A stretch of 64,000 nucleotides of DNA from Paludibacter sp. (GTDB lineage: Bacteria; Bacteroidota; Bacteroidia; Bacteroidales; Paludibacteraceae): positions 124,001 to 188,000 of the forward strand of contig JAQTUE010000010.1 in assembly GCA_028710415.1 (NCBI GenBank), written 5' to 3'. Shown in pieces: positions 45,915 through 56,800 of this stretch (position 1 is the first letter of the stretch; each line of letters opens with the position of its first letter). Made by a program: the position numbers and the translations under genes. The notes under the pieces were generated by a model. It was given only the letters and a program-made list of their open reading frames with translations. It ran no database searches and had not been told where the DNA came from.

Positions 45915-48900
45915 TCATTTCCCTGTGATATAGGGCATGACCACTTTTATGCTTGTTCCAATATTCTTTTGCCCCAATATGATCAGTTCACCATCCAACA
46001 GGAATACTCTTTCCCGCATGCCGATTAATCCATACGAATCAGAATTCTTTTTATGATTTTCATCAAATCCAATTCCATTATCCACCACCTCTAAAGTCAA
46101 TTTTTCATCCTTCAGATCAAGGATAACACGTAATTCTGTTGCTTTGGAATGTTTTGCAACATTGTTTAATGCTTCCTGAATAATACGGAACAAAGCAACA
46201 GATTGTTGTGAATCCAGTTCTAAATTAGTAATGGTATTGTTAAAAATGCATTTGATTTTATGTCTTTCCTGAAAACCGTTGAGATGTTGTTTTATAGTAT
46301 CTACAAAGCCAAGAAGATCAAGTACTTCCGGTCTTAAGTCAGTCATGATTTTTCGGGCTGTCTTAATGGTATTGTCAACCAAGGTGAATAATCCATCGAA
46401 TTTTAACAACACCTGTTCCGAATGTTTTAAGTCGATTCCCTTTAATACATTTTGTTTCAGCATCCCCATGTCGATTTTGATGGCTATTAATATCTGGCCA
46501 AGTTCATCGTGTATTTCACGTGCCAGCAACACCCTTTCTTCCTCACGTACGTTTTGAAGATGGGCAGCAAACTTTTTCAATTGTTCCTGGGATTCTCCCA
46601 ATGCTTCTTCTGCAATTTTACGGTCGGTTATGTCGTTATGCTGGATAATAACATGGCTTATTTCACCATTCTGTCCAAAAATAGGGTAGGCCCAGTTATT
46701 ATACCAGACTTTCTTTTTTTCTTTTACAGTTATATTCTGCGAGTCGGCAGCTTCACCAATGTCAAAGAATACATCCCATTCAGCAGTGTTACCGTTGTTG
46801 AAAACATTCTTCAGTTTTTTAAGGATGCCTTTTTGTATGATTTCTTTGTCATCAAATATATTGTAGACCTTTCCTTCCATATCTTTTGCTTCAACCCCAA
46901 ATATCTCACTCAGTTTTGGATTTACCCGCTCGCACCAACCTTCCCGGTCCAGGATTTGGGTACTTAGTGAGGATTGCATAAACATTTGTTCAAAGAATTG
47001 TTTTTGATCATACAGTTCCTTCTCTGTGTTTTTCCTGGCTGTTACGTCAAGTACTAATCCCGACATGGTCAATGGATTGCCGGTGCTGTCTTTTATTGAT
47101 ATATTCCCAAGTTCATAAAACCATTTATAGTCACCTTTGCTGGTCAATATGCGGTATTCTGTTTCGTATTTATCAGCATGCCCATACAAATGTTCGCGCA
47201 ACGCATTCATAGTGATATCATGGTCATCAGGATGCACTATGTCCATAAAATCTTTGAAATGAACGAAATCTTCAGCCTTGTAGCCTAGCATATCCGTTTT
47301 TCTTTTCCCGAATAAAACATTCCCAGTCTCAATGTCCATTTCCCACCAAGCCATATTTCCCACCTGCATGGCTAGTTCCAGCCTCGAATTATTACGAAAC
47401 AAAGCTTCTTCTGCTTGCTTTCTTTCAGTTATGTCAATATTAAAACCGGCCAAACCGATAATTTTATGATTATTGGTGATCGGGAAGACAGTTTGTTGGA
47501 ACAACCTGATTTCATTGTTTATTTCAAATTCATATTCTTCATCAATGATATCACCTGCTAATACCCTTTCATTGATATTGAGCCAATGCAGCATGGTTTC
47601 CTTATCAATTTTTGTATTCACGTTTGGTGTATGCCCGATAATTGATCCATAATGATCCACAAACTTCTTGTTTTCAAGAATCCCGACATTATCAATGTCT
47701 CTGGCCCAGATATCAAAAGGTGAATTATCAATAAAAGTTCGAAGCAACATCTCGCTTTTTTGCAGTGCATCTTCCGCAAGCTTCCGGTCTGTTATGTCGT
47801 GTAGGCATAATAAAAGGCTGTCTGTATCATCGTTACTGATAATGGCTGTCGATCCTAATAATGAGATATCATGCCTTTCACCGCCAATATTCAGGGTCGA
47901 CTGATATTCTACGTTCCGTGTGCCTTCTCCTGTATCGAAAGTTTGTTCCATGGCAACACGCAGGCTGCAATTCCAGCAATTTAAACCAAGTCCGCATCCA
48001 TGAGGATCATCCAACGAACTGATGCACCCAATCACGTTCCCTACGGCACCACCAATCATTTCTTCTTCTAAAATTCCTGTCAATGCAGTGAAGGATTGGT
48101 TGGCATATAAAATCCTTCGATCCTTATCCACTACGCACATCATCACCGGTGCATGGTCATAAATGGTCTTAAGTTCATTTCGACTTTGTTCCAGGGCTTT
48201 TTCTGTTTTGTTGCGCAGGATTTCGGTATCAATGGCATTGATGGCAAAGGAGATATCATCCCCAATTTCCTTAAGTAGCCTTAACTCGTCGTCACTGAAA
48301 AAGTCAGCTTCCTTGGCATATAAAGTCAAGGTGCCTAAAATTCTCCCCTTTTGCTGGAACGGGACGGCTATTAAGGATTTATACCCCCTGATTAGAGCCT
48401 CATCTTTCCAGGGACGCATCATTGGATCGGTAGCAATATTATTGCTATAATAAATCTTTCCTTCCCGGAAGGCACTCCCTGTTGGTCCACTTCCAAAGAC
48501 TTCAAATCCTGACTGAATTATAATCTTATCAAGATATCCATCGTTATGACCGGCCCAATTGACTGGTTTAATCCGTTTTTCAAATTCATCGTTTAACCCT
48601 ACCCACGCCATGTGAAACTGACCATATTCAATGGCAACTTCACATATTGTCTGATATAACTCTTCAACGCTTTGTGTGCGTACAATGGCCTGGTTTATTT
48701 GGCTTAGCAGGGCATATAGCCTGGCTGAGTGGGTGATTTTTTCTTCTGTCAGTTTTTGTTCGGTAATATCAATCACGATCCCCCTTAAGCCAACTGTTTT
48801 ATTTGAATTTGTTACCAGGCTTGTATAGATTAACGCAGGGAATATTGATCCATCATTTCGGACCATGTTATATTCTTTTCGTTCTATGTCCTGGCCGGAT

Positions 48901-49652
48901 ACCTTTAATTTGATATTTTCCATGACTAAGGATCTTTCTTCAGGATCATGGAATATCAGGGAATTTAATCCAATTAAATCATCTTCTTTATAACCAAATA
49001 TCGAATATGCTTGCTTATTGACATAAGTAATAGTACCTTTCAAATCTATTTCAAAAACTATTTGCGGTAGTAAATTAGCCATGTCCCGAAATTTCTCTTC
49101 ACTCTCCCGGAGTGACTCTTCTGTTTTCTTTCTGGCTGCATTTTCATTTTTTAAATCTTCCAGCAAATTCAATGTTGCTGAATAGGTCTTTTTTAGTTCA
49201 TTGGTTTGTTCTTGTACCAAAGCGGCAAGACGCTTGTTTTCATCCTGTCTTTCTATAGAGGCATTTTTAATTTTGACCATGGCACGTATCTGTGCTATGA
49301 GTTCACTCTCATCGATCGGTTTTGCCAGGAATGCCTCTGCCCCACATTCCAGGGCCTTGATCCTGCTCGCTTTGTCACCCTTAATGGCAGTAACGAAAAT
49401 GACAGGAATATCGCATAAATTTTTGTCTGCTTTTAATCTGGTACAAACTTCGAATCCATCCATATCAGGCATGACGATATCAAGCAGGATAACATCCGGA
49501 TTCTCCCTGGTAGCAATGCTTATCCCTTGTCTTCCACTCAAGGCTTTAAAAACAACAACTTTAGGATATACTTCATTTACCAGTGCCTGGATTGTAATCA
49601 GGTTGTCCGGGTTATCATCAATGGCTAGAATTTTTATTAATCTACTCTCCAT
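45915..49652 (-). CDS. REC-PAS-GAF sensor histidine kinase with Cys-rich PAS
   Basis: The 1245-residue cytosolic protein begins with a receiver domain (1-125; DDNPDN, phospho-Asp in ILLDIVMPDMDG), then a coiled coil (125-185), PAS 1 (185-300), a GAF domain (315-460), PAS 2 (485-605), PAS 3-5 (615-1000), HisKA_3 (REIHDELGQILIAIKIDMGMLKQ, about 1030-1100) and HATPase (about 1140-1243). PAS 2 contains CGLGLNCWNCSLR plus a nearby Cys, a possible metal or redox site. Its start overlaps the end of the upstream hybrid kinase gene by 11 bases, so the two are translationally coupled; the N-terminal receiver could accept phosphate from that kinase. The kinase end is closely similar to that of the 41359-45693 protein. 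Confidence 0.9.
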   Translation of the reverse strand: MESRLIKILAIDDNPDNLITIQALVNEVYPKVVVFKALSGRQGISIATRENPDVILLDIVMPDMDGFEVCTRLKADKNLCDIPVIFVTAIKGDKASRIKALECGAEAFLAKPIDESELIAQIRAMVKIKNASIERQDENKRLAALVQEQTNELKKTYSATLNLLEDLKNENAARKKTEESLRESEEKFRDMANLLPQIVFEIDLKGTITYVNKQAYSIFGYKEDDLIGLNSLIFHDPEERSLVMENIKLKVSGQDIERKEYNMVRNDGSIFPALIYTSLVTNSNKTVGLRGIVIDITEQKLTEEKITHSARLYALLSQINQAIVRTQSVEELYQTICEVAIEYGQFHMAWVGLNDEFEKRIKPVNWAGHNDGYLDKIIIQSGFEVFGSGPTGSAFREGKIYYSNNIATDPMMRPWKDEALIRGYKSLIAVPFQQKGRILGTLTLYAKEADFFSDDELRLLKEIGDDISFAINAIDTEILRNKTEKALEQSRNELKTIYDHAPVMMCVVDKDRRILYANQSFTALTGILEEEMIGGAVGNVIGCISSLDDPHGCGLGLNCWNCSLRVAMEQTFDTGEGTRNVEYQSTLNIGGERHDISLLGSTAIISNDDTDSLLLCLHDITDRKLAEDALQKSEMLLRTFIDNSPFDIWARDIDNVGILENKKFVDHYGSIIGHTPNVNTKIDKETMLHWLNINERVLAGDIIDEEYEFEINNEIRLFQQTVFPITNNHKIIGLAGFNIDITERKQAEEALFRNNSRLELAMQVGNMAWWEMDIETGNVLFGKRKTDMLGYKAEDFVHFKDFMDIVHPDDHDITMNALREHLYGHADKYETEYRILTSKGDYKWFYELGNISIKDSTGNPLTMSGLVLDVTARKNTEKELYDQKQFFEQMFMQSSLSTQILDREGWCERVNPKLSEIFGVEAKDMEGKVYNIFDDKEIIQKGILKKLKNVFNNGNTAEWDVFFDIGEAADSQNITVKEKKKVWYNNWAYPIFGQNGEISHVIIQHNDITDRKIAEEALGESQEQLKKFAAHLQNVREEERVLLAREIHDELGQILIAIKIDMGMLKQNVLKGIDLKHSEQVLLKFDGLFTLVDNTIKTARKIMTDLRPEVLDLLGFVDTIKQHLNGFQERHKIKCIFNNTITNLELDSQQSVALFRIIQEALNNVAKHSKATELRVILDLKDEKLTLEVVDNGIGFDENHKKNSDSYGLIGMRERVFLLDGELIILGQKNIGTSIKVVMPYITGK

Positions 49653-52608
49653 AAAGGACTTTGTTTATCGTGCTATAAAATGCTTTATCATCAATTGGTT
49701 TGGCAATATATCCATCAAAACCATAGGCCAATATGGTCTCCCGATCCATGGTCATGGCGCTGGCAGTAAGGGCTACAATTGGAATATGGGCCAAATGCCC
49801 GTCATTGCGGATCTCATTAAAAGCTGCAATGCCATCAACGCCCGGTAAGGCAATATCCATTAAAATCAAATGTGGGGTATGTGCCTTGGCCATTACTATC
49901 CCCTGGGCTCCATCTGCCGCCTCGAGCAGGGTATATGAATCTTCCAGTATTGCTTTTACAGTCAACATGTTGTCAGAATTGTCTTCCACAATCAGGATAA
50001 CAGGTTTTCCAACAATGGGTTTTATTTCTTTCCTTAGGTATTCAGGGTCTATTTTCTCTGCATGTACCAAACTCGCTACCGAACTTAAGAGTTCTACGCG
50101 GTTTACATCTCCTTTTTGAATCAATTGATGGACATTGTTGCGCTTCAATAGCCGGAGATCCTCTTTTGTTATATGTTTAGCTGTCAGTATTAATACAGGG
50201 ATATTGGCTGTAGGTTCCGCATCCCGGATGGTCTGAAGGACTTCAAATCCATCCATCCCCGGCATCATTAAGTCTAATATCATGGCATCCGGTACTACTT
50301 GTGATATAATCCCCAGGGCTTCAGGACCATCATGAGCTGTCAGAATCTTGTAACCGCTTTCTTCCATAAAGTCTTTCAACTGAATAATAGCAGGTTCACT
50401 ATCTTCAACTAATAAGATTGTTTTTTGAGAATCCGTGGTACGAGGTACAGTAGGTAATACCGGATTGATAATTTTGAAATCGGTTGTTGTTTCTTCAATT
50501 CTGTTTTCGGCCGCATAATTCAATGGTAATGACAGCGTAAAGGCAGATCCTTCACCCGGTTTGCTTTTTACAGTAATAGTTCCTCCAAGCAGGTTGGCGT
50601 ATTTTTTTGCTATGGCCAAACCCAGTCCGGTTCCTCCAAACCTGCGGGATGTACCAGCATCAGCTTGCCTGAATTCATCAAAGATATGGTCTAAATGGTC
50701 TTCGGAGATTCCGATTCCGGTATCTGCCACTTCTATTTCTACTTTTTCTCCATGATGAACACATGAAATAGCAACCTTTCCTTTTTCGGTGAATTTTACA
50801 GCATTGCCGATCAGGTTCTGAAGAATATGCCTGCATTTATCAACATCTCCCCGAACAATTAAATCTTTCTCAGTATCCGTCATATACAGTTTTATCTTTT
50901 TCTGCCGGGCCTGTGGGTCTATCATACTGATCACTTCCGAGATCAGGTTATTGGTGCTAAACTTAGTAATTTCTATTTCTTCCTTGCCCGATTCTATGCG
51001 TGAAATATCCAGGATGTCGTTAATGAGTGATAACAAATGTTTACCGTTCCGTTCTATCACTTCCAGGTAACTGTATTCATCAGCCGGGATTTTATCTGCC
51101 AGCTTTCGATTTAATACCCCGGAAAGTGCAATTACCGAATTCAATGGGGTCCTGAGTTCATGGCTCATATTCGACAGGAAGTTAGTTTTTAGCTGGCTGG
51201 CTTCGCTTAGCTGAATTTTTTGCATTTCCAACTCCCGGTTTTGTTCCATTAGTTCAGACGACTGTGCCGACATCTCAATTTTTTGAGCTTCCAGTTCGAT
51301 GTTTTGGTATTCCAGTTGCCTGGTAAACACCTGCATTTTCTGGTATGCCAGTACTCCTTCTATCCGGGCGGTCAATGTGTCGAGTACATTTTTCAGTAAC
51401 AAAGGGCTTTCTTTGCTATAGGTTCGGATACTTGCCAACGAAATGATGGCTATAATTTCTTTTCCCGATATGATAGGAATCGTTATGATCTCACGGGGAA
51501 CAATTTTTCCGCTCACTGTATGAAATAAAAATCGGGTATCTTTCGGTATTCGTTTGACTATATGTATCTTTCTGGTAGTTATTACTGGCCCGAATTCTCC
51601 TTCCAGTTTATCAACTTTAAAAGTAAGTTTTGAATTATCCGACATACCGAAAGACTCAAAATGTTCGAATTGTTTTTTGTTTTCGGATAATAGATACACG
51701 GCTGCCAGTTGGGAGTTTGTAAGGGAGGCAAGTACCGGCAAGACTGAATTGAAGAATTTATGCGGTTCCTCCTCAAGCAACATGACTTGCGATAATTCTG
51801 TAGTATGTTGGCTAAGTTCGGTATTTATCTGGATATTTTCAACCATCGTGTTAAATGTATCAGCCAAAGTGCCATACTCATTTTTTGTTTCAATCCGGCT
51901 CCGGGTGCTCATATCCCCCTCCTGGAAGCGTTTAGCCACATCTGTCAATTCTAAAATCGGCCTCCTGATATTTCGAAGCATTAGTGAGATCAGAATCACC
52001 GAAAGGGTTATTATCAGGCATACCAATACCAGCAGTTGGATATTTAATGAGTCCTTTAATTTATTTGCATTTGCAAATAAAGCCTCACCCTTTTTAAGCT
52101 CATAGGTATCAATCCGATTGATGGAAACTAACATTTGATCCCGGTATCTGCCTACTAAGCTTTGCGGAAGTATATTTTTCTTAACTTCCTGGATTTTTCC
52201 TTCGAGTGCTAATTTTGTATTCGCTTCCCGTGCAATTTTCCAGTTTAAAAAAGCATTTTCTACCTGGTCCAGATCTGATTTTGGACCAGTATACAGCTTA
52301 TTTAAAACATTAAATTGTTCCTGTACATCAGCCGATGCAATTTCCATTACTTGAATAGCCGACTGGCTTTCATTATCCGTACTTGCAAGCATCAAATCCC
52401 TTGTACTCAGTCGCATTTTCAAAATGTCAATTTTGATATTGCTTACTGCTCTTCTAAGTTGTAAAGGCCTGTTGTAAATGGCTTCGGTTTGTTGGTGCAT
52501 TTTATCGGCTTGCCGGTTTGCAACGACACCTAAAATAATGACAAATATCAGCATGACAGTAAAACCTAAAACCAGTTGCGATCCGATCTTTAAATCCTTA
52601 TATTTCAT
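49642..52608 (-). CDS. Membrane hybrid histidine kinase with two receivers
   Basis: The 988-residue protein has a membrane helix (about 10-32), a periplasmic four-helix-bundle region to about 185, a second helix (187-208), HAMP (210-262), GAF (275-430) and a coiled coil (430-478). HisKA follows with NFLSNMSHELRTPLNS, then HATPase (about 590-705; VADTGIGIS, GTGLGLAI), receiver 1 (about 729-850; ILDLMMPGMDG) and receiver 2 (about 868-985; LILMDIALPGVDG). The phosphate can pass from the His to either receiver; no Hpt domain was seen in the window. It is coupled to the next gene (overlap 49642-49652), whose receiver domain may be the next step. It senses periplasmic and cytosolic inputs. Confidence 0.92.
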   Translation of the reverse strand: MKYKDLKIGSQLVLGFTVMLIFVIILGVVANRQADKMHQQTEAIYNRPLQLRRAVSNIKIDILKMRLSTRDLMLASTDNESQSAIQVMEIASADVQEQFNVLNKLYTGPKSDLDQVENAFLNWKIAREANTKLALEGKIQEVKKNILPQSLVGRYRDQMLVSINRIDTYELKKGEALFANANKLKDSLNIQLLVLVCLIITLSVILISLMLRNIRRPILELTDVAKRFQEGDMSTRSRIETKNEYGTLADTFNTMVENIQINTELSQHTTELSQVMLLEEEPHKFFNSVLPVLASLTNSQLAAVYLLSENKKQFEHFESFGMSDNSKLTFKVDKLEGEFGPVITTRKIHIVKRIPKDTRFLFHTVSGKIVPREIITIPIISGKEIIAIISLASIRTYSKESPLLLKNVLDTLTARIEGVLAYQKMQVFTRQLEYQNIELEAQKIEMSAQSSELMEQNRELEMQKIQLSEASQLKTNFLSNMSHELRTPLNSVIALSGVLNRKLADKIPADEYSYLEVIERNGKHLLSLINDILDISRIESGKEEIEITKFSTNNLISEVISMIDPQARQKKIKLYMTDTEKDLIVRGDVDKCRHILQNLIGNAVKFTEKGKVAISCVHHGEKVEIEVADTGIGISEDHLDHIFDEFRQADAGTSRRFGGTGLGLAIAKKYANLLGGTITVKSKPGEGSAFTLSLPLNYAAENRIEETTTDFKIINPVLPTVPRTTDSQKTILLVEDSEPAIIQLKDFMEESGYKILTAHDGPEALGIISQVVPDAMILDLMMPGMDGFEVLQTIRDAEPTANIPVLILTAKHITKEDLRLLKRNNVHQLIQKGDVNRVELLSSVASLVHAEKIDPEYLRKEIKPIVGKPVILIVEDNSDNMLTVKAILEDSYTLLEAADGAQGIVMAKAHTPHLILMDIALPGVDGIAAFNEIRNDGHLAHIPIVALTASAMTMDRETILAYGFDGYIAKPIDDKAFYSTINKVLYGE

Positions 52609-52622
52609 ATTTTCAATGTTTC

Positions 52623-52782
52623 AACGCGGATAACGCAGGTTCACTCCCGCTGATATTCGCTAATTTTAAATCTATATTTATTTGAACGCGGATAAAGCGG
52701 ATATACTCCCCCTGATCTTCGCTGTTTTTTTATTTTCTTTTATCTGTCTTAATCCGCGTTTTCTAATCCGTGTCATCCGCGT
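52623..52782. repeat. CGCGGAT-type intergenic element
   Basis: The element begins AACGCGGATAACGC...CGCTGATATTCGCTAATTT and has a second internal GAACGCGGATAAAGCGGAT. It ends AATCCGCGTTTTCTAATCCGTGTCATCCGCG, which is the reverse complement theme. It lies between the hybrid kinase and cheR-like genes. A second copy is on the other side of the cheR-like gene. Confidence 0.75.
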
Positions 52783-52797
52783 GCTAATCATCCAAAT

Positions 52798-53619
52798 TTA
52801 AACCTGAAATATCCCGGTATGTGGGTATACTTCATGCAGTCCCGTTTTAGTCAGTATTTCCCTTTCCGTTTCCCCGGTTATCAGATAGCCGTTCTCCGAC
52901 AGGCAATTGATGCCCTTTTGAATAATCTTCTGCTGGTATTCATGTTTATAGTAAAACAACAGGTTCGCACAGACTATCAAATCAAAATCACCAAATATAC
53001 TGGTGGGTGGGCAACTAAATTGATCACTCAATAAATCGAAAACTGAAAAATCGATAGACTCTTTTATCTCAGGTTTCACACTATAGGTATCGCCATGCCT
53101 TGTAAACCAGTGCTTCACTCTTCTTAAATTCAGGTTGTTTAAGGCTGATTCGGGATATTCCCCTGATTGTGCATCCTCGATTTGTGTCTCCGATTGATCG
53201 GTCGCAAAAATACGAAAATTAATCCTCTCACCATGAAAGGTTGAATATTCTTTGAATAACATAGCCAGGCTGTAGGTTTCCTGTCCGGCAGCACAAGCCG
53301 CCGACCAAATCCGGATCTCATTCCTTTTCGATTTGGCTTTTCTCAACACAAGGGATGGGATGAGTATTTTCTCCAATACCGAAAACGTCAGTGTATTGCG
53401 AAAAAACTCCGTATAACTGATCTCCAGGGAATGAATGAATATTTCACTTTCAATATGACTTTGCTCCAGATAGGTATAGTAAGCAGTTTCTGATTGGCAG
53501 AAAGTTTCTTTCATCCTTTTTTGAACCGCCTTGTTCAAAAATGTTTCTTCATATTTTGAGAGATCTATCCCTTGTGTCTGTAAAATAAGTTCTGAAATTG
53601 TTTTGCTATTGTTCTTCAT
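52798..53619 (-). CDS. CheR-type protein-glutamate methyltransferase
   Basis: The 273-residue protein starts at the ATG at 53619 (MKNNSKTISELILQTQGIDLSKY); the TTG at 53652 lies in a repeat. It has the CheR N-terminal helical domain (YEETFLNKAVQKRMKE, YYTYLEQ), ISYTEFFRNTLTFSVLEKILIP, the SAM-binding motif IRIWSAACAAGQETYSLAM, then FDLIVCANLLFYYKHEYQQKII and NGYLITGETE. It methylates glutamate side chains in signalling proteins using S-adenosylmethionine. No CheB or chemoreceptor is nearby; partners may be the PAS array upstream or the four-helix-bundle hybrid kinase downstream. CheR enzymes joined to PAS/kinase systems are known in other phyla; the role here is inference. Confidence 0.88.
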   Translation of the reverse strand: MKNNSKTISELILQTQGIDLSKYEETFLNKAVQKRMKETFCQSETAYYTYLEQSHIESEIFIHSLEISYTEFFRNTLTFSVLEKILIPSLVLRKAKSKRNEIRIWSAACAAGQETYSLAMLFKEYSTFHGERINFRIFATDQSETQIEDAQSGEYPESALNNLNLRRVKHWFTRHGDTYSVKPEIKESIDFSVFDLLSDQFSCPPTSIFGDFDLIVCANLLFYYKHEYQQKIIQKGINCLSENGYLITGETEREILTKTGLHEVYPHTGIFQV

Positions 53620-53627
53620 TTCTTTTT

Positions 53628-53807
53628 GAACGCGGATAACGCAGTTTCTCAACCACTGATACTCGCTGATTTTTTTATTTTATTCTTTCTTATCCCTCTG
53701 AATTTCTTTGAACGCGAACTACGCTAATTTACAAAAGCAGATCTTCGTTGATTTTATTTTCTCATATTTGTCTTCATCCGCGTCCTACAATTCGTTTCAT
53801 CTGCGTG
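53628..53807. repeat. CGCGGAT-type intergenic element, second copy
   Basis: GAACGCGGATAACGCAG...ACTGATACTCGCTGATTTTTT at the left and TTGTCTTCATCCGCGTCC...CATCTGCGTG at the right match the order of the element at 52623-52782. It separates the cheR-like gene from the PAS-array gene and creates a false TTG start for the former. Confidence 0.7.
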
Positions 53808-53829
53808 ACAATCTTTATCGGACCATATA

Positions 53830-56800
53830 TTATGTTACAATCGTATATTTTTCTTCCTGACCGGTCTTTTTTAAAAGTTCATTAATCTCTTTCTTTAATT
53901 CTATCATGGTCATTTCCCGGTCCACAGTCAGGTTATGAAAACGCACCAACTCATTCATTTTCTGTTCTATCTCTTCCTGTGCTTTTTTCCGCTCGGTCAT
54001 ATCACGGATCACCACCAAGGTACCGTAATTATCCCCATACTTAAAACTCGATCCGTTTAACTCTCCGTAGAACAGCGAACCGTCTTTTCGTTTCATCTTT
54101 AATTCCAGATTATTAATGCTTTCTTTCGATTCAATGTTTTTCCAGAATATAGCTTTTGCTTTTTTAATGGAGCTTTCATCCAGATAATTGATGAAATTGT
54201 GGCCACACATTTCTTCAGGAAGATAATTGAATATCGATTTTGATGCTGTCGATGCATAGATCAAAATACCCTTATCATCTGTAATGGTGATCAAATCACT
54301 GGTTTGCTCAGCTATCGAACGGAATTTTTCTTCACTTTCCCGAAGCATGATGAGTGATTTTTTACTTTCTGTGATGTCCTGTCCAAAACTAACCACGCCT
54401 TCAATCTTACCGGCTATATACACTGCAGATGTATTTACTAAAATGGTAAGGATCTGTTCTTCTGTTTTTTTAAACCGTAATTCATAGGTACAACTCTCCC
54501 CATTCAGGGTTCGGCTGAATATGTCTTTCAGCATAGGCTGGTCTTCTTCCGGAACCAGGGGCTCAAACGATTTCCCGATCCAGTCATCCTGTTTCAGGCC
54601 TGTTGTTTTTAAAGCTATCCCATTCATAAAGGTGAATAATCCGGCCTTATCCAGGGTCCAGATCAGGTCGTTCGAATTCTCTATCATCGTTCGGTATTTA
54701 TCTTCACTTTCCTTTAAGGCATTTTCGGCCAGTTTGCGTTCGGTAATGTCCTGAACCATAACATGCCGGGCATTCCTCCCGTTTGAAATCACTGAGACGG
54801 AAGAAATATCCACAATAATATTTTCCCCGTTTTTCTTGGTATGCCTCCATTCACCTGCAAATAACATATTGACTTCCCGGTTTGATACATCCATTATGAG
54901 GGCAGGTATGTCTTCCGGTGGACGGATATCGGTGATTTTCATCAACAGAAACTCTTCCCGGGTATATCCGTAATGATTGGTAGCGGCCAGGTTGACTTCA
55001 ATAAAATCAAGGGTTTCCTGGTCGTATATCCACATGGGTTGAGGATTATTCTCAAATAAATACCTGTATTTCTCTTCGTTGACACGCAATTCTTTATCTG
55101 CTTTGTCCCGGTCAATATACAATGCTAACTGATTGGCATATAATAATACCAGTTCGCTGTTCTGAAGAGTATCCCCTTTGGAAAAAACTAATGTAAAATC
55201 ACCGATAACATGATTTTTCTTGCTTATTTTCACAACATAAAGTTCACCTAAATTAAAAATCTTTTCAAGCAAGGTTGAGGCTTTTTTGGGGAGAACAAAA
55301 CTGGCAAGTTCTTTTATGGAATCAAACCTGGTAATAGCTTTACCCTGCGTTTTTCCTTCCCGTAAAGGGTCGTATTTCCATTTTTTGTGGAGGACCTCGA
55401 ATCCTAAATACTTACTGGCATTTAAAATGTGATCTTTTATTCCCGATAATGCTACCGTTGTAAAATCTAACCCGTTTTCTGAAAATATATTTAATCCAAC
55501 ATATTTAGCCCCAGATATTTCCCGGATGGTATCTGACATTTTATTATAATCCATTCCTTCCGACGAATTATCAATCAATCCGGAACTTTCAACAAGTGTC
55601 TTTTTGAGCATCTTCTCTCTCTCCTGCAAGGCATCCTGAGCCAGTTTGCGATCGGTAATATCACGCAATACCCCTTCGTGGGTAACAATGTTTCCCTCTC
55701 TGTCCGAATTGTACCAACCATGGTCCTCAATCCATATTTCAGAACCATCTTTCTTTTTTAAAGGAAAGACCGATAATTCTTCATTTTTGCTGTTTAATAC
55801 AATATAATCGCGGTCGGAAGATTCAAAATACAATTGCGATTTTATATCGACGGCCAACAATTCTTCCTTGCTCCCATACCCGAGCATTTTTACCATAGCC
55901 GGGTTAACATCGATAAACTTACCCCCGGCTGTACTCTTATAGACTCCATCCGGAATGCGTAATACTAAATTGTGGTACAGTTTTTCACTTTCCTGCAAGG
56001 CTATTTCAGTAAGCTTACTTTTGGTGATGTCTTTTACTCCACCATAAATACTGGTTAATTTATTCGCTTGATAGTCCCAGATAGGATGTGCATAAATCCG
56101 TACCCAGACACAATCACCATTTTTTGCAATTGTACGAATATCTGAAACTACTGTATGATTCTTTTTAAGCTCTTCCAGATCCTGCTGGTCCTTTTCCAAA
56201 TCATCCGGATGTAGGGTGCCTATCCAGCCACCCGCAGCAATATATTCTTCAAAAGTATACCCGGTAATGTCCTGAAAAGCTCCGGTAACCCAAGTTAGGC
56301 TCAGGTTGCCATTTTCATCTAATTTAGTTGTAAAGATGTAATCCGAAACAACCGATGAAATCAACCGGTAACGCTCTTCATTTTCCAATATCAGCTGTTC
56401 TGCTTTTTTGCGTTCGGAGATATCCCTGAAAGTACCCAATATAAATGTATTCCCGTCAATAGTAATGGAATGTGCCAGTATCTCAACCGGTATTACAGTT
56501 CCATCCGAACAGAGAATTGTATTTTCTACAGGGATAGTTGTATCCAGTGTTTGTGATTGAGTTATATGGTTTTTAAAATTTTCAATTGACATATCGGTAT
56601 CTTCAGCAGGGTGGAGTTCGTATTGGTTAACCCCTACAAGTTCCTGTTTCTGCTTTTTGAATAACCGGCAGGCAGCAGCGTTTGCATCGATGATTTTTCC
56701 CGTTTCAGGATCAGCCAGGAACATACTGTCCGGGGCATCTTCAAACAATACCTTGAAACGTTCCTCGCTCTGTTGCAAGGCTAATTCCGTGTTTTTTAAC

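Noticed and set aside
49201..49848. 215-residue plus-strand frame
   Set aside because: Antisense shadow of the overlapping kinase genes; composition is that of a complementary strand.
51554..52105. 183-residue plus-strand frame
   Set aside because: Shadow of the hybrid kinase membrane and HAMP region on the other strand.
53820..53900. Frameshifted kinase end of the PAS-array protein
   Set aside because: The region after the stop is a CGCGGAT repeat and the cheR-like gene; no HisKA or HATPase motif appears in any frame.
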